Positions 50,755 through 63,955 of a stretch of DNA of 64,000 bases are shown here, piece by piece. The DNA comes from Fasciolopsis buskii. Taxonomy: Eukaryota > Platyhelminthes > Trematoda > Plagiorchiida > Fasciolidae. The position numbers and the translations under genes were made by a program. The stretch is taken from positions 1 through 64,000 of the forward strand of contig LUCM01005929.1 of assembly GCA_008360955.1 (NCBI GenBank). Reading direction: 5' to 3'. The first letter of the stretch is position 1. Each line of letters starts with the position of its first letter. The notes below the pieces were generated by a model, which made no database searches, was not told where the DNA came from, and worked only from the letters and a program-made list of their open reading frames with translations.

Positions 50755-52969
50755 AGATTGCATATTGACTTGGTGTGACGGCTTGCGTACCTCCTAGACC
50801 CAACGAGTTATGAAGGAGGACTTGTTTCAAGTAAAAGATTCAATCGTGACTGGAAGGTCTGTGGGTAGAGAAGAAGATTTAGTCTTCTGACCCTTCAGGT
50901 TGGGGTTGGTGTGAGCTGGCGACTCAGTCGGAAAACTGAGTAAGAAAATAGTTGATCCAAGTAGATGTGTTTCCACCCAGCCACTCCCCGCCGTCTTGTC
51001 TCGTAGTTCTTGTCAGAATAAAAGACGTCTTGTCTACAGGGAATCTTTCCAATTTCCGTTCATTCGATATAGGGAACACTCAAGCTGTCACGAAGACTTG
51101 CGGTTCGATAAACTTAATTGGTGGTGGCATTATTGGAAGGTCGGGAAATACATTGGACAAGATACTTAAGCCAAATTGTTCGGCTTGCTTGATTGCATGC
51201 AATGTGCACACGCTTAACCAGATAGAGAAACAATCTTCTTTGGATGTAAATCGTACAACTGTCAAAATAAATGCGTGTTGTTCCTTCGGGATGCTCACAC
51301 AAGGCAGCACTTCTGTAATCGCTCCGTGTAACCCAGAAATAACCTTATTCTCTCGCTCTACTCTTCGCTTCTCTGATGATCCGATTTCAAAATCCCCAAC
51401 AACGAAAGTTGTCTCATCCAAGTTTGATCTGACCACAAGCGATTTCTGGCGAATACTAATTTTTATCATTAGAAGCAACATGGGCTTACCAGACGTCTTC
51501 CTTCCCTTCAAAAGTTGAATCGAGATTGATCACACTGCCGTCGGTCACCGGTGGCATGGATCAGCCGAGGATTGGCGATCATTCTGATTCACTCTAGTGG
51601 ACTCAGATCATCGTTTGGTCTGTGCTAATTTTTGTTTGCACCTAGTCTGTGGTCACACCAGCACGGAAATCACAAATTCTACACAGCTGATTCTAGACGA
51701 TAACCGCCGACTACAATTTCAGTTGGAACTCGCAATGGGGTTGTCATCTCAATATATTCCCCAGCATGCCCAGGCGAGGTGATTAAAGAATCCTTTGGCT
51801 CAGTGATTCGCTTTAAAGAAAGTCGACGGGAGATTAAGAAATAAAGAACAGTTTAGTTGACTCAGTTCCATTGTGTATATTGCGCTTCTATCTGCAAGTG
51901 AATCAATGGGGGTAGGTACCAGTATATCATCAGAAATAAACTTAACCAGGAAGATAGGGTGTCTCGCCGGAATCTAATTTGTAGCGTCAGGAGTTCGGGT
52001 AGACGCTCTGCGTTGAAGAACTTACGGAAGAACCACAATAGATCTAGACATAATGGATTGTCACCTACATCCGATACAGCTGCATGATGTAAACATCGGA
52101 GTTTGACAATAATCCCAGCATCAGTCTGGCGAAGGAAAGAGATTTCCAAGGCCTAATGTGAATTGGTAATTGTACCGATTTACAAGAAAAGTGGTAGATC
52201 CTCGTGTGAAAACCATAGAGAAATCAGCCTAGTAAGTACTACAATCAAATTGCTTATGGGAGCTATCCTCCGCCGACTAACTAGTACTTTCGAAAGGTAT
52301 GTATGTGAGAACCAGACCGGTTCCTCTCTCCGTCCGGGTTGTATTGACCAACTTTTCATTCTACGACAAATCTAAGAACATGGACACATTACATACACCC
52401 AAGAGTTCTGTCGTCCTCGATATGAAAATAAGGTTCAACTCAGTCGATCGTGCAGTTCTGTGGCAGTGCCTCTTATTGAAGGGTGTGCCGGAGAGAATGA
52501 TTTCATCTATCCAATTTCTGTGTGCGAACAGTCAAAGCGGAGTTCGCACCTATAATGAAGTTTCACCCGAGTTCACCACGAGCAGTGGTGTTCGTCAGGG
52601 TTGCTCTCTTTCACCTTTCCTTTTTAGCTTTGTCATTGAGACGGCTATGGAGATATCCCAATTCTCATTTGAGAATGGTGGCATTAACGTCTGCTTGGAC
52701 AGAAATCTGTCGGACTTAGAATATGCGGACAATGTGTTGCTACTGAATGAAGATCCAATCGAGTTGAATATTTTCCTCCATCTTCTGATCGATAGCGTGC
52801 ACATGCTTGGAGTGCATTTTGATCCTTCGATATGTAAAATTTTGTTGCTGAACTGAATTGGCTCAACGTCGAACTTTGTTCCTCGAGTTTAACAACTTGA
52901 TAAAATGGGTAGATTCAGTTACTTGGTTAGTTGCGTTTCACCTGTCGATGGTATATCGGACGAAGCATC

Positions 52970-53006
<37 letters not shown>

Positions 53007-53526
53007 GGCTTGATTGGTATTTGCTAATTCGAGGCATCCGTGACCTCGACGTAATACCTGGTTATCGATCGAGGATAAGGTATACGCAAAAACAGTGTGG
53101 TCGTTATTGTTCTACAGCTCCAAGACATGGTAGTTGAGAGTAGAGAATGTGCGAAGACCTTTGGATACTTGAACCCTGTTGTCTTCGTAGTATTGGAGGA
53201 ATATGATGGGAGAATTTCGTGAGTAACCCCGAAATTAGGCGTAATGTACTGGGATCCTAGGAATCAGTCTTTTGAATAACCACAAAATCAGAATAGGTTG
53301 AGATGGCTGGAGCAATTACTAAAAGTGGATAGAAGTGGCCAATCCGTGATATGGGTAAAAAAATATGAAAACTTTAACCCTTGAGCTTGCTCGTGTGGGT
53401 GCAGTTAGACTACGTGGTTGGGATCCATATGATTCTCCGAAGCAATGGTTGGATACAATAGGTGATATGGGGGAGTGCCGCAGTCAGTGGCATTCTTGCA
53501 TTCGAAGTCTTTCTTCTTCTATATAG
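50755..53526 (+). mobile_element. RTE-like LINE, decayed copy with all regions represented
   Basis: The 5' untranslated part (50765-51010) matches 8175-8420 closely. The endonuclease follows: CNVHTLNQIEKQSSL at 51197-51240, then IAPCNPEITL. After a deletion come GHRWHGSAEDWRSFW and DSDHRLV (51540-51625, an intact Ser-Asp-His). The RT runs from VIVPIYKKSGRSSCENHREI (52165) through motif A-like VVLDMKIRFNSVDR, motif B GVRQGCSLSPFLFSF and motif C DLEYADNVLLLN (one Asp changed to Asn). The C-terminal part has RLRWLEQLL and ends at about 53526 with QWHSCIRSLSSS. A frameshift near 52300-52375 splits the RT, and a CA microsatellite sits inside the 3' part. It is more decayed than the 8.2 kb copy and belongs to a different subfamily. 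Confidence 0.82.
52972..53005. repeat. (CA)n microsatellite inside the RTE copy
   Basis: About 17 CA units interrupt the region after motif C of the element. They therefore arose or expanded after it inserted. Confidence 0.95.
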
Positions 53527-56197
53527 TTGTCCAACTTACCAATTAGCAGTTGGTATTTCATTCTCCCTCTGGCTCTTTCTTCTTCTGGCATAGTCGGTAT
53601 CATCAGGTGATAACCAAAACCAGAGCACGTTGGCGTATGGTCACTGTTTGTCCAAACTGAAATAGGATTCAGTGGCTACGAGAATTTCAGACAACACGTC
53701 GCTGTGTTAGTCCATAAGATTTTCAGGTCTCATTCAGCTGACATAAATCTAAAATTCTCAAAAACTAAGTATTTAACAGTGTTTAGTTTGGCACTTAGTT
53801 TTTTTCAAGTGTTATATAGATGGGTTATTTTCTACTCACCACATTGGATTTCTAATCTGGGATCCTAGGTTCAAAGCTTGTCACTGAGGGTCATTTGAGC
53901 AAACACCGACCAGCTACGATACTATTAGCAAAATACATTTGAACTACTATAATAAATAAATCAACCAAAAATATCATTACCATCGTGTCACGTGAATGAT
54001 CACATCTGTTAACTTGCAAATGTAACTTTAACTCTGAATGCACGACTGAGGGTTACATGCACGATGACTGTTTTACTATGACAAGTTCACGTGCATGTCA
54101 CACGACACATTTCGGTACAGATTCGCTGTTCATACAGGTACTGTCGATTGTCATGAATCTAAAGATTTCCTTTATTAATAGTGTAAAAATTATAGTACCT
54201 GCCAGATAAAAAGGCAAATCGGAAAATGTAATGAAATTAGCTGCATATATTGATTTGAAACGCAGAAAAAGGAAGAAGTGGACATTTGCTCTTATTTCGT
54301 CTCGTTAGCCGACGATCGACACTATCTCACGACCGCTGTCTCCCGTGCTCACTAACTCTAGTGAGAAAAAGCAGGTCGAGCAGACACAAAAGTTCCTTTA
54401 GTGATCAAAGTCAAATAGCTTATATTAGTCTTCCATAGTCGACATTCAGTCATCGTTTTTTCTGTTGGCTAATTCGATCCCTCGGCATTCATCGAATTTC
54501 TCATGCGGCGTTTTTGCTCAGATTATCGATCGGCGTAATCAGTGTGAAGCCATTGCAGCTATGTTAATCACTGGTTCTAGTAATGGTCATGACGAGCCAG
54601 TAAAAAACTACCCTTAGGGATAAATCTTATTATATCTGCTTGTGCATTGTAATAATGTCCGTTAAACATGTATGTTCTTGGTTGTTAAGGCGAAGCAGTC
54701 AAAACATGAAAAATGAAATCCTAGTGGGATTTGGAAATTTCATGGACTGCTTCTGAATGGTCTAAGGGTTCGTCCCAGTCTGCAATAATGAATGCTACCA
54801 ATTTCGCTTGTCCATTGTGAATTGTTCTCTGATAAGAACCAGAGGAATCCCACCCCCGTGTGAGCATTTAGTTTATCGAATATTCCAACATCGGTACCAT
54901 CTATATTTGCCAGCAAAATTTTGTTATTCAATAACTTGGATAGTTTTTGTTAATTGAGGTTTAATGATCACTGTTAATCGTAAACAGGACAGTTTTAACT
55001 TTATTAAATTCTTGGCTTACATCAAGGTTGACCTCGCTTCAAGGTCATTCAAGTGCTTTTGGCTGACTACGGTATTATCGCGAGATTGAAAGAGGGGGAT
55101 AAAGGAGTGGAACCTTTTGTCCCTACAACGTGAAGTTAATGAATTGACTACAAATTCTCGTTTACTTTGCACTTTTGTGATTTTAACCATATCCAGTGTT
55201 CTATTTCTAAATAAATACACCATCTGCACAATATTAATCGAATAAACTGTGCTAAACGTTTATATATTTTGCACAAGTAGTCAGTCACAGCGGAAGTAAA
55301 CACTAGGTTATTTCTAATTATTTTCATTTATTCAATCCTGTGGAAGAATGTCACCAATATTTCCTGCACGCTTGTCCCTAAAGGAAAAAATATTTGATTT
55401 CTTCCAGTCTAATTAAATGCATGGTACGGATTAATAGCGCACTAAGGCAGGGAATCAAATTATCCTGTGTAGCGGTGGACAATGTTGATCACGTTCACTT
55501 GGAGACCCGTTAATTTTGTTGGCGGTTACATGGCATGCCATTACCCCGTAATGTTGCTAAAATGAAAAAATTTAGCTGGAAATTCTCTAAAAAACTGTTC
55601 TCTTTCCACAAATCCGTCTAAGTTTTCTACTCTAACAAAAGTAAAATAAAAAGGGCCTTTTCTACGGACCAAAAATATGGCCACTGTGGATGGGGAAATT
55701 TGTCGTTGTGGTGACTGAGATATTCACCTCATTATAAGAAATTAGTAGTAAATCCAACGAAAAGAAGTCTAACTCCAGAGTGTGGTTCATGTGCGAACAC
55801 ATCCCAGCTTGAACCCTGACGTTATTCAGGATAAATGTGATGGATTGGCGTGGTAATTCCGTGGACTATCAAAGCCATTGATATCAACGTCGAAATCGCA
55901 AAGCTCCTTGACTCACGAAAAAAATAATTTCATCCTCAGTTTGTAGGATACCATATAAAAATGATCAAAATGTACCAGAAGACAGCGGAAGACCCAACAA
56001 TTACCAGTTACTTTGAATAAATCTCACTTCGTTCTCCATAATAAGTAATGGTCCGTTGTGAGTGAGAGGAACAGATTACGCTTGAATTGTGATATGGACT
56101 AAATTTTCAGTATATCTAAGAGCTGATCGGCACCAAAGTTAAGGACTTTTATAAAAAGTGAGTCACTTCCGACTGAGGAACCGGATTAAGCTTGTAG

Positions 56198-56250
<53 letters not shown>

Positions 56251-59200
56251 ATACGTATATTTATATTGTAAATATACTCTAGCATGATATGCAAATGCCC
56301 TGTTCTTCTTGTTGTCCTAAATTCTATTGTCTGTGGTCGGAGGGATTCCACTGCGTGCTGGTTATTTGTATCCGTGAGTCTTTAGGGTCGATCACAATCC
56401 GTATTCTAATTTTGGAGGCTATCGGCGTGATCTTTGATCAATAGAAATTTTCAAAATAATTATTATTATCAATGTCACGCAATGCAGGTGATCAGTATAG
56501 AGCAACTAAATTTGCACGTTCATGTTTCCAAGATGCAATCATTGGACCGAGCGTTTTCAATTATGGTCCAGTACACGGAGGACGAGGGAGAGAAAAAATC
56601 AAATAGTATTTCTTCTCGCTATTAGTGGGAGACCATCACGAAAAATTTGGCCTTTTTCAAAACTTCGGCATCGCTTCCGTTCGAAGGACTGAAAACTTTG
56701 CCATTCGGTTACTATGTTCCAGTCAATTTCACAGTCACCGAACGTGTCATTCCCACGATCGTGCATATCTCAATGAAATTTTTGGGACTAACTGAAAAAT
56801 CAACCGACTGATCGTTGGTATAAATCTCCGGGAAATCCAGAACAAGCATCTGCTTTAGCCGGACCCTAGGTTTGCCAAGCTTGATCAATCTATGCGCTTT
56901 CTGACGACGTCTTGGCGGCCATGGTCGAGCACTCGGTGGTTCACTTCCAAACATTTCAGCCTCGCTTATCGGTCAACCCAGGCAAACCGACTCCAAACCC
57001 GTCTACTGGGACAAAACCCTTAAAACGTTACTTCTCATGCAGCTAGTTTCACCTATCCTCTACGTACCTTATACGTAATGCCTCATGTTATTCGTCTTGG
57101 AAGACGGGGCATAATTAGAAGGTACGCCCAAGGAAGGCAGTGTCAAAAGTCTTTCTTCCTTTTTATCAACCTAGCTTCATTCTGACGACTGGCAGTGAAT
57201 CCATGATGTCATTTTATTTGATGCCACCTTCAGGGAATGGCGGTACGCCCGACTTTAAAGCTGCGTCTGATGAAGCAACTTCATGGGTTATCTGTGCTTG
57301 TTCGAGGATAATTCGTGATGTAGAAATCGAAATCGATGCAATCCGGTCTTGTCAGAATGCCAACGTGCATGGAAAGCAAGGCTAGATGGGGATAACGTTA
57401 TTCTCTGAGTTACCACCTCTAATCTGAAAGAAGTGATTCGAAGACAAGAATGCGAATACATAATCTGAAAAAGTCATGTCGTGAGTTGTGCCAACCAGTC
57501 GGGATGGGCGGTCCGGATTAGACATTAAACCAAACCAAGAGAAATGCGTTAAACCGATGAAGTGAACTGCATCCAAGCGGAATATCCCACAATGCTCTAT
57601 TTTATTTTATTAAAGTGAGATTTTGTGTTTTCATCTTGGTTAGTGGGGACGGATGACACCGATCCAGAAGCAGGATTGACTGAATCAAGAGTAGACAAAA
57701 GTTAGACGTTTGCCGCCAATTAGTGAACCTCACACGTTCATTAGTTGATACGGGAAGCGTAGAGGAGGTTATGCCGAGGAAACTTTTAAAGAAACTTTTG
57801 GTGGTATCTTATTTATTGTTGCGTCATGCTCTCGCGAAGACTAGTAGGGAATTAGGATGAAAACTCATCAAAGAATGCGTTGCAGGGTATCCTCTAAGCA
57901 TGCATAAGAATGAATACCATACCAGTGTACATAATTATAATAAGAATAATAAAAGTCAATGTACGGTCACTCGTAGGGATTAAGCCCACCACGTGCTTAA
58001 TGGAACTCGAGATGTTTGCAGCCACTGCCCGGATTCTTTTGGCACTTTCAATAGCGTTGTCCTCAGAATTCACAACTGATTCTTTAAAAGAATTGCATTT
58101 GCTTAGAAAGACTGGTAGTTGAGTCAGTGGTAAAATATCCATCGGATTGTGAAGAAGTTGCGCCTAATCCAACTGTTCAGCCAATCGTGAATCTATCTGC
58201 ATAGCTGACCACATAATTGGAGGGATCACAATTAGTTCGTTAAAGCAGAACAGTCCATCAGGTGTGGTTGGCAAGCCCTGAAGATGACTGGAGCGAGGCT
58301 GGAAGTCGTCGCCGCTGGCTTGACGTCCAACCACACGCAAGGTTGATAGTTTGGGAGCAGAGAGCCTTGGTTCATCACGTCCGTGTTCTCATTTTGTAGG
58401 TGAGGGTTGCACTGGGATACAATGGGAGTGAAAATGTTGGGTGCTTTGGATGTTCTGATTGGCAAACTAATCAGTTGTACGTCTTCTGCACTCCGACGAA
58501 TTATGTGATAAGGGTACGAGATGACAGTGATGCGCTAAAATTGCAGCGCCGCCGCGGATGACTCAGGGCGAAATTACTTTGGATGGTAAGTGAATTATAA
58601 GGTCCCATGGTCAGTCCCAATTGTATAGTGCATGCCGAACAAACACTTGCGAAGAGGTTTGATGCTCCAGCACACTGCTAGAGCCCCTTTAGGAGTTTGC
58701 GCGTAACTACTCTCCTTTTTTATCGGTCTTCTTGAAATACACGTGAATGGCCTACCACGCTGCTCTAAAAATAAAACCTATTCCGGTTGTAGAGGTGTCA
58801 ATGAAAAATGTGATACGAAAGTCTGCAAATCAACATCCGATTGAAGACTGCATTACAAATCACGCGACGTCTTTTCTTGAAAAGCTGACCTTGAGAACAG
58901 GCCGGAAGAAACGGTATCAATGGAACCTGACGGAAGTTTATCTACGTGGATAGATAATACTGGATCCGAAAAAATGCTTTTCGGATCAGATGAGAAGCCT
59001 TTAAAGTTGATAACAAATCCCAGGCCTGGAAATAGTGTGACCCAAAAGAACATTTCGTGGTCACCTTGAATTTGTCAAAGGCATTTCAACAAACAGTTAG
59101 GACGAAAACCATGCAGACATATCAGGTCTATAGGTTATCGCAGACTACTTTTTAGTCAGCACACACACACAAACACACACAAACACTAGGTTTAAATCGA

Positions 59201-61229
59201 ATGATTGATTTCATGGGCTTGTTGGCATTTGATTGCATTGAAGTTGTAGTCAAGCGATGGTGTTTTGTCCTGAACACAGCCATGAGTTTGTGAGTGTGTT
59301 TTTGGTTTGGTCCGGTTGCTTTTGTGACGTACCGAACCCTGGGACTAATTTCACTGGAAAATAGCTCTGGCACCTGTTTTATAATTTGCTTATAGTGGTC
59401 GCTATTTTCAGCAAATTACGCCGGTCGTCTCAATACTAGGTCAGTCCCAACCCGTTTAGTCAAACAAAACCAACCAAGTGGCTTCTAGCCGTCCAACATA
59501 ACTGTTCTTTTGTTTTTTTAATAGCTAAACAATTTAAATAGACCCCCTCTGCTTGAAGCTCATTGGTACATTGCTCTGGTCCCTCGGAATCACTGCCTCT
59601 TTATTGGTCTTCACTTCGAGAATCGCTCCGCTTGCCCTGAACGTGCTACGAAAATCATTCTTGACCCGTACTTCCTTCACCTGAGTCCAAATGGGTTCGT
59701 TGGCTACTCCCGTTTCTCTGACGTAGTTCGGCCCCATCTTCAACTGACCCACTCTGCCGAAACAAAACTGCCTTGGACTTCTGGCATAAGTTGGTAGCCG
59801 CAAATTACAATGTCAGCATTCGAAATTATTAAACTGAGTCCGGACTAGATTGGCACAAATCTAGTGAATTGGACCAAAACATTAACTACTAACGGCGCTG
59901 TCACTAACAAAATCAAGTTTGCTGCCTTTATGTCTAACTTTGTTGACAATAGTCAGTCTGCATATCGAGGGAGTCGATCTCCGGGAACGTGCAACCTATG
60001 TCCAAACCATATTCAACTATTCAATTAAATGTCCGTCCGACTGACTGAGTTCTACAAACCAGAACCTCGAGCCTAACCCCAGCCTTGCCGATATGTTTAA
60101 CCTACAATGCTCGAACACTAATAGGAAGACACTGGTGTTCAGCCACCGACAGTCTTCGCACATTTTCTGCACTCCGCTGCCGTGTTTTTGACTGGCAGGG
60201 CTGAACCGAGCCCAACACCCCAAACTAAAACTGGACCTTCGATCGACGGGCGAATTCCCCCGCCGAAGCAACAGATGCCTCACTTTGGCGATACTCCAAT
60301 CGGGGATTCTGTATAGGTGATAACAACACGCCCGATCTGTGACCAGCAGGTTAGATGTAACTGCCCAAGTGACAAAACCACTTCGCCCAACTTCAAGGTT
60401 GGAAAATATGTATCACCTTTCTTGTGAATAACTCACATCAGTACCTAGTTAGTTGCTCCTTTCCTCAGATCAAACCCAGGAGTTTCGTTAAATCCAATGT
60501 GTAAACTTCTGTGCCATTCTCGAAAGAGGACGGGAACAGCTCATATGGTCCGGTAGTTTTGTGCCTATTCTTTGATGACATCCATTTCTGATGGAGCTCT
60601 GGGATTTGTCTACATTGTTTCAATTAGAAACTTAACAGAAGAGTTCATCATAGTAGTAAGCCAGTTAAACTGCTCCTTAGAGTCCTCTATCCAACCTTTC
60701 TGACAATATTCTTGACGGTTAGTCAGTGAGCCATTACATTCTTAGACTATCTAACTTGCACTTGGTTTCTGCGATTTAGCACTGCTGATCAGTCTGTAAA
60801 GTTTGTGACTGTTGCCGATAGTCCCACTCTTTTGGCATTTCCGTTTGAATCTGTACCCACAAACACTCGCAATCATTTCTCAACTTTTTGGTTGCTTGAT
60901 TTTGCAATTATCTGTTCACTTCACTCAGTGTGGCATTCGGAAATTCGGGGTCCTCTGCCTAACTGAAAGGCTGACGTCGAAACTATCTGTACTACAAGTA
61001 GTATCCCAAGTTGTAATATGGAATTCGCCTCCCTAACAGCAAGGCACGGATACGGATTACTAATACGCAATAGACTAAATCCGACCCAAGGATAGCAACT
61101 GAAAAAGTGACGAGAAATGAGCGTTTGTAAAGATAAATATACACGAACAAGTTTCGAGTTTGTTCGAGGCGAATACGTGTCGTCGATGTAGACGAGTGTG
61201 CGCAAGAAAGGGACTCCTCATGACCATAG
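53527..61229. other. Long stretch without recognised genes
   Basis: About 7.7 kb with only simple repeats (TA tract at 56199-56247, CA run at 59161-59186). Open frames are short. A minus-strand frame at 56712-56954 and another at 59534-59803 are somewhat basic and could be retroelement remains, but show no diagnostic motif. The A+T-rich 53.7-56.2 kb part looks like ordinary spacer. Confidence 0.45.
56199..56247. repeat. (TA)n microsatellite
   Basis: About 24 TA units. Confidence 0.97.
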
Positions 61230-63240
61230 ACAGACGAGTAGAGTGTGATTGTACAGCGAGTGAATCAGTATTCCGTGGCTTAAAACTTCCCGAGACAGCC
61301 CTAATGTCGTACCGAACACTCGTTTGGCAGCGGAACATTGGATGTCTCCCCTCAAGCAAGCTCTAACGCCGAGTAAAACTGGCAGTAATTTTTCGCACCA
61401 TTCGCGGTTCTACTTGTGATTTGAGAGCCGCTGTGTTGGAGCTGAAATCATTCAATTGCCGGATGGGATAGACTGGATTCAAATTGTTGCCTTTGGTCAT
61501 TCGTGACGGTAGAAGGATGATGGCATGGAGCTACCCATCGTTCTACGAAATATCGAGCTGCTGATTTGGCCATGACAGTAGAGCTATATGGTGAATCGGT
61601 AGACACAATTTGATATAAGGACATACCCATGTGACGACACCAAAAAACCGAGAATATCGACATGGATGTGCTCAAAAAGGTCATCAGGTTTAGCGAAATT
61701 ACGGCTGGTCGGGGCACCGTTCTCACTGCAAACACTGTTTTGCACGCATACGAACATCCTTAATCACGGACCGCAAAACGTATCGTGGAATCACCAACCG
61801 TAGACTTATATATGAAAGTCCATATAGCTTATCAAGTACGAGGTGCCGATTAGCACAGGGTATTACTGATCGAGCCAAACCAGTAAGAATGTCACAGAAT
61901 ATCGTACCAAAATTCGTGGTCAGCTGTACCTGAAGACGTTTGCGACGATGTTGATTGAGTTGCGTCTACGCAAGGCCAATTCCGTTTCTGGGCTACTGCT
62001 ATGGTAAGGAGGTCTAGAACTGGAGAGCTAATGACATTAAATGTGTACGTGATAAGGCATTTACACTCCCTTTTCATGTGACAAAGGTCAATCGTGAACT
62101 GCGAAATATAGTCCAAGTATCTGATTTCTTGTGGAAAATAAAGGTCAGATTTAGCCTACAGCGCATAAGTTAAAAGTTTGTGGTCGGTGAAAAGGATGAA
62201 CTGATAACTCTAAACTGAGTGGCAAAAGTTTTCAGGGCACTGTGTGCTTCCGACCCAACGCAACATATCTCGTTTTAGTGGTAGTAAGGAGTAAACAGCA
62301 AAAAAACACCCTACTGGTTGACAAATTCGAGAAATTAACTGTTCCTGGACCGCCCCGACAGCGTAATCCGGAAGCAACAACCTCTGTGCTAAGCGTGGCA
62401 GACGAATGTGAGTGCGTGAGGAGCTTGCGTTTAGCTGACGCCGTTCGATCTCCAAAAAAAGTGTTGCCTTACGCAGAATGCTATTCAGCAAGTCGGTTGA
62501 GAATGACGCGGTATAATCGGGAATTATGCTCACTATATTCTCACTAGGTCCAACGCTTTCTCTAATGATCTTGTGGCCGAAGAAAGTCAGGGCCGAGTTC
62601 ATAATTGTCGGGAATGCCTGTTATTCGATGACTGGATAGACGTAGACATAGGAGAAGCAAATTTTGAACGTGTTCTTCTGCGTTTGATAACGCGGCTAGT
62701 GAATTATTGATGTGAATTCGGACAAATCCAAGTCCCGTATGATGCAATCGATTAGACTCTGGAATGTCTGAGCAGCACTGGGTAACCAAAAAGGGACACG
62801 TAAGAACTCACACAAACCAACATTTTCTCGGTGTCTTCAGAGGCGAACGGGATAGGGCCATATGATCGTGCCAAACCTATTTTAAAAATACAGTCGAGCC
62901 GTGAAGAGACGTTGTGACTTCACGCAAGCTGAATGTTTATTAAATGGTTAACCGCGTTAAAGAGCGCGATAGACAATGCATGGTTTCCAGATGACACCAT
63001 CTTCCATTAAAACCATGTGCAACGACTACGCCTAATGACTGCGGGAACGAAGAACAACACCAGCAGAAAGTAAGTTGTCAAACTCATCTCTAACAAACAT
63101 CAATTTGTTCAGTATCAGGCGGCGAGTTCAAGAGCTGACTGGTGGTCCGATGATAGCATGATCTCTCACTGAATCTACCTCCTCGGAGGGTTTTGCCCTT
63201 AGGATGAATTTGATAAACAGTGACTATAAATCACCGGGAA
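61230..63240 (-). mobile_element. Ty3/gypsy-type pol remnant (RT to integrase), antisense
   Basis: Reading from 63240 downward: AIIGPPVSS precedes the RT, then FDNLLSAGVV, then ALFNAVN near 62960 and VTTSLHGSTVFLK near 62900. CEFLRVPFWLPSAAQTFQSL follows at about 62750-62800. The catalytic motif region reads HINNSLAALSNAEEH (usual YIDD...). ALTFFGHKIIRESVGPSENI is at 62540-62600 and an RNase H part at 62220-62480. The integrase has MFVERWVAP-like residues, HHPSTVTNDQRQQFESSLS at 61460-61530 and a final VFGTTLGLSREV near 61290. Stops and frameshifts are frequent. No LTR, gag or protease was found. It is clearly a different copy from the 13.8 kb remnant. Confidence 0.8.
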
Positions 63241-63844
63241 TATCATGAAAATATCAGTGATTCGGTGTGCATCCGTTCGAGTTTCAGAACTTCAAGTTTG
63301 ATTGTGAATGCAGCCCCGTAAAATCTGAATCGAGGGGTCTCACATTATCTAAAAGTATGAAATAGTTGCAATAATATGCAATTTATCTGGCCACATTAGG
63401 AAACGAACAACAGGAAAATCAGAGACTCGCCAAGAGTACCGAGTATTCCAAAGTGGAATCATGAGGATAGAAGATGTTTGGTTTCGCGCCCCAGACACGT
63501 CTCTTGTTGGACCCTAAATCCTCGGTTGACAAAATCCTCTCAGTCGATAAAATAGGGAATAGTCAAAACAGTTAACAGACAAGAGGAATGTGTGATGTGT
63601 GCCGTCGTTCCTAAATAAAACCGATATCATAATGCACGTAAATGGAAAGCACAGACAAGAAAGCAGAGCGGTACGTGCGATTCAAAAACGAATACTCTCG
63701 ATAGTGAGTCACTAGTGGAACTGTATAGATTGTGCATCTGCTAAAGGAAACCCAACCAAACAAGTGAAATAAAATCAATAATAATAATCAAAGCAGATCG
63801 TAAGGAAAATGATATCTGAAGACAGTCAATTGTCTTGGAAACAT
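63241..63844. other. Spacer between gypsy and RTE remnants
   Basis: Nothing recognised. Confidence 0.4.
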
Positions 63845-63955
63845 CACTGCTATTAAAAATGACCAAATACTTGGTCTGGTACAGGCCATCCTGTACATCT
63901 CTTTGGGTCATGGATACGCGCACGCCGTCCCACCCCATCAGGGTTTAGTTTCATT
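63845..63955 (-). mobile_element. RTE-like LINE 5' untranslated fragment, antisense
   Basis: The reverse complement of 63955-63845 (TGGGACGGCGTGCGCGTATC, then CATGACCCAAAGAG and TACAGGATGG) aligns with 8177-8265 and 50772-50860, which are the 5' ends of two other copies. No endonuclease sequence follows, so the copy is truncated just after its start or the rest is deleted. Confidence 0.65.

Noticed and set aside
60921..61205. A YIDD word on the minus strand suggesting a reverse transcriptase
   Set aside because: No other RT motif surrounds it, and it lies downstream of the integrase of the neighbouring gypsy remnant. It is likely chance.
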